From Limosilactobacillus sp. WILCCON 0051 (lineage in GTDB: Bacteria > Bacillota > Bacilli > Lactobacillales > Lactobacillaceae): a stretch of 64,000 nucleotides of DNA. The stretch lies in NCBI RefSeq assembly GCF_039955095.1, contig NZ_CP154878.1:1798001-1862000 (forward strand). The letters run 5' to 3'. Shown here in pieces: positions 58,650 to 64,000 of the stretch. Each line of letters opens with the position of its first letter. Positions within the stretch are counted from its first letter, which is position 1. Both the position numbers and the translations under genes were made by a program. The notes beneath the pieces were generated by a model. It was not told where the DNA came from, did not search any database, and worked only from the letters and a program-made list of their open reading frames with translations.

Positions 58650-58747
58650 TGAAAAAAGGCCCATTGTCTTTCCATTCCTTTAATCAGCCTTTTGGGACCG
58701 CAAAAACAGTAACCCAAAAAGGCCTCAGATCGAAAAATCGATTGAGG
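58650..58747 (-). promoter_or_regulatory. Transcription attenuator of the ABC transporter operon
   Basis: Three exclusive hairpins follow the leader peptide. A: CCTCAATCGA/TCGATCTGAGG (58723-58747). B, antiterminator: GCCTTTTTGGG (58713-58723) with CCCAAAAGGC (58688-58697). C, terminator: AAAAGGC (58688-58694) with GCCTTTTTT (58652-58660). B and C share the AAAAGGC strand, as in classical amino-acid attenuators. Stalling at the leader's end would cover the start of A and favour B. Confidence 0.75.
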
Positions 58748-58753
58748 AATAGA

Positions 58754-58819
58754 TTAACAACAGGCCATCATTGACGAAAAGGCAGAAATTTCCAATGCTT
58801 TAAATTGATGCTTCAACAT
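58754..58819 (-). CDS. Leader peptide ending in Met-Met-Ala-Cys-Cys
   Basis: 21 codons beginning MLKHQFKALEIS and ending SSMMACC then TAA. GGAGG lies seven bases before the ATG at 58819. The last two codons are both TGT. It lies about 60 bases after a consensus promoter and just before the attenuator, so it likely senses Cys-tRNA (and perhaps Met-tRNA) charging. Confidence 0.75.
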   Translation of the reverse strand: MLKHQFKALEISAFSSMMACC

Positions 58820-58882
58820 AGAAATTCCTCCTTTCGCAATGAAATTCAATAATTAAAAATCTCTTAAAAATTTAATGGCTTT

Positions 58883-58911
58883 ATTATAGCGATCAAGTTT
58901 TCAATTGTCAA
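58883..58911 (-). promoter_or_regulatory. Consensus sigma-A promoter of the ABC transporter operon
   Basis: TTGACA (58906-58911), 17-base spacer, TATAAT (58883-58888): a perfect match to consensus on the minus strand. Such strength fits control by attenuation rather than by activator. Confidence 0.9.
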
Positions 58912-58988
58912 CGTCTTATTTATAGTAAGCTGTTTTACCTAATTGCCTTGAGTGCTTCAAAAGCCTATCCCAACAAGGATCAACGCAT

Positions 58989-59252
58989 TTAATATTTTTC
59001 CAGATCGACTTCAATCAGCCGCACTTCACGATCCGAAAAAGCCGTTTTCAGCTGGTCGATAGGCGTTGCTGCTGGTGCCGGCTCAAAATGGCCCAGCTTG
59101 TCATTGATCACGATCGCCAGCCCCAGCTTGGCATTTTCGATCGCCTCATCCATGGTCTGCCCCTGCGTAAATGCCTCGGGGACATCCGGAAAATCAACCT
59201 GAATCTCTTTTTCGGTTGGGGTAAAGACTGCTCCATAGCTAACCAGTTCCAT
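58989..59252 (-). CDS. HicB-like protein (orphan antitoxin family)
   Basis: 87 residues. SYGAVFTPTEKEIQVDFPDVPEAFTQGQTMDEAIENAKLGLAIVI is the HicB_lk fold, with a C-terminal DREVRLIEVDLEKY. No HicA toxin gene or DNA-binding tail is beside it, so it may be an orphan with another role. Confidence 0.8.
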   Translation of the reverse strand: MELVSYGAVFTPTEKEIQVDFPDVPEAFTQGQTMDEAIENAKLGLAIVINDKLGHFEPAPAATPIDQLKTAFSDREVRLIEVDLEKY

Positions 59253-59276
59253 TGCTGTTTCCTTTCTTTAAAATCC

Positions 59277-59318
59277 AAAAAGGCCAGCCTCGACGCTATC
59301 GAATGCTGACCTTTAAAT
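59277..59318 (-). terminator. Intrinsic terminator after leuS
   Basis: AAAGGTCAGC and GCTGGCCTTTTT pair across a 17-base loop on the minus strand, ten bases past the leuS stop. Confidence 0.8.
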
Positions 59319-59327
59319 TACGTTAGA

Positions 59328-61745
59328 CTATTTAACGACAATGTTGACAATGTGGTTTGGTACAACGATGACCTTCTTGATTTCCTTGCCATCCGTGAAC
59401 TTTTGGACGTGTTCGTTGGCAAGGGCCTTAGCTTGAGCCGTTTCTTGATCGGCATCCTTTGGCATCTCAATTCGGGCCCGCACTTTGCCGTTAACCTGTA
59501 TGATCATTTCAACCGTTGATTCTTCCAAGGCTTCTGGATCGTAGGTTGGCCATGGCTGGTAGGCAATCGTGTCGGAAACGTGGAATTGGCTCCAAAGCTC
59601 TTCGGCAACGTGTGGAATTACCGGCGAGATCATCTTAATCAGGCCTTCCATGTACTCAACCGGCAGATCGTCAACCTTGTAGGCTTCATTGACAAAGACC
59701 ATCAGTTGCGAAATAGCCGTGTTGAAGTGCATCCGCTCAAAGTCTTCCGTAACCTTCTTGACGGTTTGGTTGTAGATGCGCGTCAGCTTGCCATCATTGA
59801 AGTTTGAAACGCGATCACGCAGATGGTTGTTGTCATCCATCATCAGGCGCCATACCCGGTTGATCCACTTGTAGGCACCGTGCAGCCCCTTGGTGTCCCA
59901 AGGCACGGATTCAGTCAGTGGACCCATGAACATTTCGTAGAGCCGCAGCGTGTCGGCACCATATTGCTCAACGATGTCATCTGGGTTAACGACATTGCCC
60001 TTGGACTTGGACATCTTTTCGTGGTTGGAACCCAGAATCATCCCTTGGTTAACCAGCTTCATGAATGGTTCCGGCGTTGGTACGTAGCCCAGATCGTACA
60101 GGACCTTGTGCCAGAAACGGGCGTACAGCAGGTGCAGGACGGCATGTTCAGCCCCGCCGACGTACAGATCGACTGGTGACCAGTAGTCCAGCGCTTCTTT
60201 AGAGGCAAATTCCTTTTCGTTGTGCGGATCCGTGTAGCGCAGCCAGTACCAAGAAGAACCAGCCCATTGCGGCATCGTGTTGGTTTCCCGCAGCCCATGT
60301 CGGCCATTTTCGTCATAAACGTTGATCCAGTCAGTAGCGTTGGCCAGTGGACTCTCACCAGTACCAGATGGCTCAATGTTCTTCATGTCAGGCAGCTTCA
60401 AAGGCAGTTCGTCTTCCGGCACCAATGAGGTCGTACCATCGTCCCAGTGAATAACCGGAATTGGTTCACCCCAGTAGCGCTGACGTGAGAAGATCCAGTC
60501 GCGCAGCCGGTAGTTGACCTTCTTGTGGCCGGCATCGTGTTCTTCCAGCCAGTCGATCATGGCCTTTTTGGCTTCCTTGATCTTCATGCCGTCAACAAAA
60601 CCAGAATTGATGTGCTCGCCATCGCCAGCATAGGCTGCTTCTGAGATATCGGCATCCTTGATGATTGGCTTGATTGGCAGGTCAAACTTCTTGGCAAAGT
60701 CCCAGTCACGCTGGTCACCAGCTGGCACGGCCATCACTGCACCAGTACCATACGAAGCCAGTACGTAATCCGAGATCCAGATTGGCAGTTTTTCGCCATT
60801 GACTGGGTTGATAGCGTAAGCCCCCGTAAATACACCCGTCTTGTCTTTGTTCAGATCGGTCCGTTCCAGATCAGAGCGGCGAGATGTCGTTTCCTTGTAG
60901 GCTTCAACTTCGGCCTTGTGTTCAGGCGTCGTCAGTTCGTCAACCAGATCCAGTTCAGGGGCCAAAACAACGTAGGAAGCCCCAAACAGCGTGTCAGGAC
61001 GCGTCGTAAAGACTTCGATTCTGCCATCATGATCAGCAATGTCAAAGAAGACGGAAGCACCTTCTGAACGACCAATCCAGTTGCGCTGCATTTCCTTAAC
61101 GCTTTCTGGCCAGTCAACCAAGTCCAGATCATCAATCAGACGATCGGCGTAGGCCGTAATCTTCAAAACCCATTGCTTCATTGGCTTGCGGTAGACTGGG
61201 TAGCCGCCCCGCTCCGTCTTGCCGTCAACGACTTCTTCATTGGAGACAACCGTACCGCCCATGAAGTCAGGAGCCCAGTTGACCATGATCTCATCTTCAT
61301 AGGCCAGCCCCTTCTTGTACAGCTGTTCAAAGATCCACTGCGTCCACTTGTAGTAGTTTGGATCAGTCGTGTTGACTTCGCGATCCCAGTCATAAGAAAA
61401 GCCCAGCGATTGAATCTGGTCTCTAAAGTGATCGATGTTTTGGTTGGTGAAGCCCTTTGGATTGTGGCCCGTCTTTAAAGCGTACTGTTCAGCCGGCAGA
61501 CCAAACGCATCCCAACCCATTGGATGCAGCACGTTGTAGCCCTGCATCCGCTTCATCCGCGAAACCACATCCGTTGCCGTGTAGCCTTCTGGGTGACCAA
61601 CGTGCAGACCTTGTCCAGATGGGTATGGAAACATGTCTAAAGCATAGTACTTCTTTTGGTCCTTGTTGATTTCCGCCTTAAAGGTCTTGTTTTTCTTCCA
61701 ATAGCGCTGCCATTTCTTTTCAATCGTTTTGTGATCGTAAGCCAT
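59328..61745 (-). CDS. leuS: Leucyl-tRNA synthetase
   Basis: 805 residues, class Ia. HIGH-type motif in [15 protein letters not shown], editing domain ~220-420 ([34 protein letters not shown]), [14 protein letters not shown], anticodon-binding domain and C-terminal [15 protein letters not shown] 61745 follows AAAAGGAG; a 33-codon extension would run into the T-box. Charges tRNA-Leu in the cytoplasm. Confidence 0.97.
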   Translation of the reverse strand: MAYDHKTIEKKWQRYWKKNKTFKAEINKDQKKYYALDMFPYPSGQGLHVGHPEGYTATDVVSRMKRMQGYNVLHPMGWDAFGLPAEQYALKTGHNPKGFTNQNIDHFRDQIQSLGFSYDWDREVNTTDPNYYKWTQWIFEQLYKKGLAYEDEIMVNWAPDFMGGTVVSNEEVVDGKTERGGYPVYRKPMKQWVLKITAYADRLIDDLDLVDWPESVKEMQRNWIGRSEGASVFFDIADHDGRIEVFTTRPDTLFGASYVVLAPELDLVDELTTPEHKAEVEAYKETTSRRSDLERTDLNKDKTGVFTGAYAINPVNGEKLPIWISDYVLASYGTGAVMAVPAGDQRDWDFAKKFDLPIKPIIKDADISEAAYAGDGEHINSGFVDGMKIKEAKKAMIDWLEEHDAGHKKVNYRLRDWIFSRQRYWGEPIPVIHWDDGTTSLVPEDELPLKLPDMKNIEPSGTGESPLANATDWINVYDENGRHGLRETNTMPQWAGSSWYWLRYTDPHNEKEFASKEALDYWSPVDLYVGGAEHAVLHLLYARFWHKVLYDLGYVPTPEPFMKLVNQGMILGSNHEKMSKSKGNVVNPDDIVEQYGADTLRLYEMFMGPLTESVPWDTKGLHGAYKWINRVWRLMMDDNNHLRDRVSNFNDGKLTRIYNQTVKKVTEDFERMHFNTAISQLMVFVNEAYKVDDLPVEYMEGLIKMISPVIPHVAEELWSQFHVSDTIAYQPWPTYDPEALEESTVEMIIQVNGKVRARIEMPKDADQETAQAKALANEHVQKFTDGKEIKKVIVVPNHIVNIVVK

Positions 61746-61789
61746 TAGCCCTGCTCCTTTTAAAATTCTGATTGTCAGTAAGTTGATCG

Positions 61790-62035
61790 TATAAAAAAAC
61801 GCCCTGCAACTAAATGCAGGACGAATCAAAATCCGCGGTACCACCTGAATTCCACGCTTTATGCATGGCCCTTGAGATTCTTAACGCGAATTTCACGTTG
61901 CCGCCTACTATTGGTTCAGCGGCAATTTTTTGAGGCCAGTTCACCAACGTCTGCTCCAGGCTTGCACCGCCGCCTGGTCTCTGTAAACAGCTGAGTTGGC
62001 TACTAACTCCTCTACGATCAAAGATTACAAACTAT
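61790..62035 (-). promoter_or_regulatory. T-box riboswitch of leuS
   Basis: T-box sequence AGGTGGTACCGCGG on the minus strand (complement at 61835-61848), terminator CGTCCTGCATTTAGTTGCAGGGCG with T-run (61796-61825). Stem I from ~62030 with GGTGAACTGGCC, where CTG (Leu) is the likely specifier. Binds uncharged tRNA-Leu to allow read-through. Confidence 0.9.
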
Positions 62036-62082
62036 TCTAGCAAGGACCGCCGCTAAGTGCAAGTCTCTTTTCTAATATATTT

Positions 62083-62997
62083 CTAATTTTGTTCATCGAG
62101 TTTCAGCAGCAAAGCATCTAAAGCCCCATACAGGTTGGCGTCGTTTTTGAATTTAGCCGGTTCGATCTTTGGCTTGACCATTTCTTTTTTCACGATCGGC
62201 ATTGAATCTACCAGCTGGTCATATTGATTATTGATCGTCTTAATCAATATCGGCTGCGCGGAGATCCCACCACCGATAACGACCTTGTTTAAATCAACAA
62301 TCGCCTGCATGCTCAAGATCAAGCAGGCAATCTGATAGCAATATTCGTTAAAGACCTTGGCGGCATCCGGATTGCCAGCTTCAATCATCCGAAAGGCCGC
62401 TAAGCCATCCGCACCTTCCGGCAGACCGGATGCCTCAATTACGTCCTGAATCATTTTGACAGAAGAACCGTTAAAGCCTGCCAAGCGATCCGTGCCTTCC
62501 GCCTTAAAGTTGGTTGGCACAAAATTCAGCATTCCGGCACCGGCATGCGCGCCATAGTTCAGTTTGCCATTGGTGATGATGCCGGAGCTGATGTCGGTTC
62601 CCAGCAAAATGGCTGCCGCATCGGTTTCACCATGCAGATTGCCCAGCCATGATTCCGCCAAAGCTGCCGCGCGTCCTTCGTTTTCAACGGCAATCGGCAG
62701 AATCTTACGGTAATGTTCCTTAAACAGTTTTGGCAGATCCCAGTTCTTCAAAAACGGCAGCGTATCGCTAAATACGACCACCTGCTTTTGCGGATCAACC
62801 TTGCCGGGAACGCAGACCGCCAATCCGCTGATCTGAGCTTGGTACTGATCAATAATTGCATAAAGCGACTTCATAAATTCACTCAGGCTGCTGGTAGGCG
62901 TCGGCACCTTGTCTTTTTTGGTAATCTGACCGGCGTTGTTCAGCAGGGCATACTTAATCGCTGTCCCACCGACATCGATACTTAAGAATGAATGCAT
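62083..62997 (-). CDS. ROK-family sugar kinase
   Basis: 304 residues. Phosphate-binding IDVGGTAIKYALL, AVCVPGKVD, IAVENEGRAAALAESW with the catalytic Asn-Glu region, ILLGTDISSGIITNG, and VVIGGGISAQP. The Cys-rich zinc motif of many ROK proteins is absent. Substrate could be glucose, a beta-glucoside or an aminosugar. The gap 62998-63279 to apbE is AT-rich and must hold divergent promoters, none clear. Confidence 0.88.
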   Translation of the reverse strand: MHSFLSIDVGGTAIKYALLNNAGQITKKDKVPTPTSSLSEFMKSLYAIIDQYQAQISGLAVCVPGKVDPQKQVVVFSDTLPFLKNWDLPKLFKEHYRKILPIAVENEGRAAALAESWLGNLHGETDAAAILLGTDISSGIITNGKLNYGAHAGAGMLNFVPTNFKAEGTDRLAGFNGSSVKMIQDVIEASGLPEGADGLAAFRMIEAGNPDAAKVFNEYCYQIACLILSMQAIVDLNKVVIGGGISAQPILIKTINNQYDQLVDSMPIVKKEMVKPKIEPAKFKNDANLYGALDALLLKLDEQN

Positions 62998-63279
62998 GAC
63001 TCTAGACCCCTTCCTTGATTTAACCTTTACGGGTCCATCTTACTCGTTTTAAATGATTTTTACTAGAGATATTGTGAATATTTTAGCAATTATTTGACAA
63101 ATGCCGTGCAAACGGATTCATCGTTGTTTCATCAATTATTTTTTAAACAATAGATTTTAAATTTCCACCTGACTTTTAGACACGTTTGTTTGATAATTAA
63201 CTTAATTTTGCTCGTTTCTAAAAGCCCCTCAAGGTTATAATGACATTAATAAACTGCAAGCGTAGAAAGGACGACTCCA

Positions 63280-64000
63280 ATGGAAAACAAAACCCCTCTT
63301 TGGTCAAACGATCATCCCCAAATCATCAGCAATCTGGCCCAGCATACCATCTCTAAAAGCTATTATGGTCTTGGCACCAACATCGTTTTAACGGCGTTTG
63401 GCAGTGCCGAGCAGCGCGATTTGGACGATGCCTATGCATTGATTGCCCGCTATGAAGACATCCTGACCGTCAATCGCGATCATTCAGAGCTGATGGCCGT
63501 TAATCAGGCAGCCGGCCAGCATCCCGTACAGGTTTCTCATGCCAGTTACCATCTTGCCAAAAAAGCCATTGCCATCAGCCTGGAAGACAATGGTTTTGAT
63601 GCCTTGATCGGTCCTTTGGTAAAACTGTGGCACATTGGCTTTGACGATGCTCATGTACCAAGCGAGGCGGAAATTCAAGAACGCCTTAAACTGATCGATC
63701 CACATGACGTTGAGCTAAACGACCGCGACATGACCATTTTTTTGAAAAAGCCGGGGATGGAGATTGATCTGGGCGCCATTGCCAAAGGTTATATTGCCGA
63801 TCGCATTCGTGACTTATGGCGCTCGCGTGATATTCGCGCCGGCATCATCGATCTGGGCGGCAACATTCTGATGCACGGCACAGCGCCCAAGCACCAGGAC
63901 GGCTTATGGCGAATCGGCGTTCAGGATCCTAGTGCCAAGCGTGGTCAATCGATTTTAGTAGCTGCTCTGCCGGAATGTTCAGCCGTTACCAGTGGAATCT
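63280..64000 (+). CDS. apbE: FAD:protein FMN transferase, 5' part
   Basis: 240 codons are inside the window; the gene runs off the right end. GTNIVLTAFGS, YEDILTVNRDHSELMAVNQAAG, EIDLGAIAKGYIADRIRD and GIIDLGGNILMHG are the ApbE marks for FAD binding and magnesium. Attaches FMN to Thr of partner flavoproteins. Start ATG 63280 follows AGAAAGGA. Confidence 0.9.
   Translation, partial: MENKTPLWSNDHPQIISNLAQHTISKSYYGLGTNIVLTAFGSAEQRDLDDAYALIARYEDILTVNRDHSELMAVNQAAGQHPVQVSHASYHLAKKAIAISLEDNGFDALIGPLVKLWHIGFDDAHVPSEAEIQERLKLIDPHDVELNDRDMTIFLKKPGMEIDLGAIAKGYIADRIRDLWRSRDIRAGIIDLGGNILMHGTAPKHQDGLWRIGVQDPSAKRGQSILVAALPECSAVTSGI

Noticed and set aside
58989-59252. Complete HicAB toxin-antitoxin pair
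   Set aside because: Only the HicB-like half is present; no HicA-like double-stranded RNA-binding protein is encoded nearby.

Overview
This window looks like the chromosome of a low-to-mid GC lactic acid bacterium of the Lactobacillaceae, most like Limosilactobacillus. The call rests on PepV, a YtgP-type flippase, T-box leaders, TTG/GTG starts behind GGAGG sites and Siphoviridae modules of lactobacillus type. No 16S or species marker is present, so the genus is an inference.

Layout. 1-7.3 kb is host: a GH73 glucosaminidase, an L,D-transpeptidase, a hairpin-repeat array split by an IS3-family element, a UspA protein and the dipeptidase PepV. 7327-48191 is one complete-looking prophage of about 40.9 kb bounded by a 16-bp direct repeat (attL/attR). 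It sits in what was the divergent promoter region between pepV and the NAD(P)HX dehydratase gene. 48.2-64 kb is host again: the dehydratase, a second IS3-family element lodged inside a terminator, a MurJ/YtgP flippase, two Cys/Met-metabolism PLP enzymes behind a T-box, an amino-acid ABC transporter behind a probable Cys-codon attenuator, a HicB-like protein, leuS behind a T-box, a ROK kinase and the start of apbE.

Prophage organisation. The integrase, a membrane protein, an ImmA-like protease and a CI-like repressor read rightward. Everything else reads leftward from a promoter with three operator half-palindromes: Cro, antirepressor, small early proteins, a replication initiator carrying an internal iteron-like origin, a second tyrosine recombinase, a methyltransferase-like protein, many small ORFs, an ArpU-type late regulator, and a 1-kb array with one good tRNA-Ser plus several degenerate tRNA-like elements. 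Next come HNH nuclease, cos region, terS, terL, portal, ClpP protease, HK97 capsid, connectors, tail (with a -1 frameshift chaperone), tape measure, Dit, NlpC/P60 tail protein, long fibre, GDSL esterase, BppU proteins, holins and GH25 endolysin. Beyond the lysin are a candidate small RNA, an extra BppU-like gene and small genes driven by two promoters with the same palindromic operator. terL carries an in-frame amber codon, so the prophage may be unable to package unless the codon is suppressed.

The most novel leads are the Cys-Cys leader attenuator of the ABC transporter, the armless tRNA-like array, the twin-operator accessory locus next to attL, and the terS-terL scar left by a homing-endonuclease-like gene.
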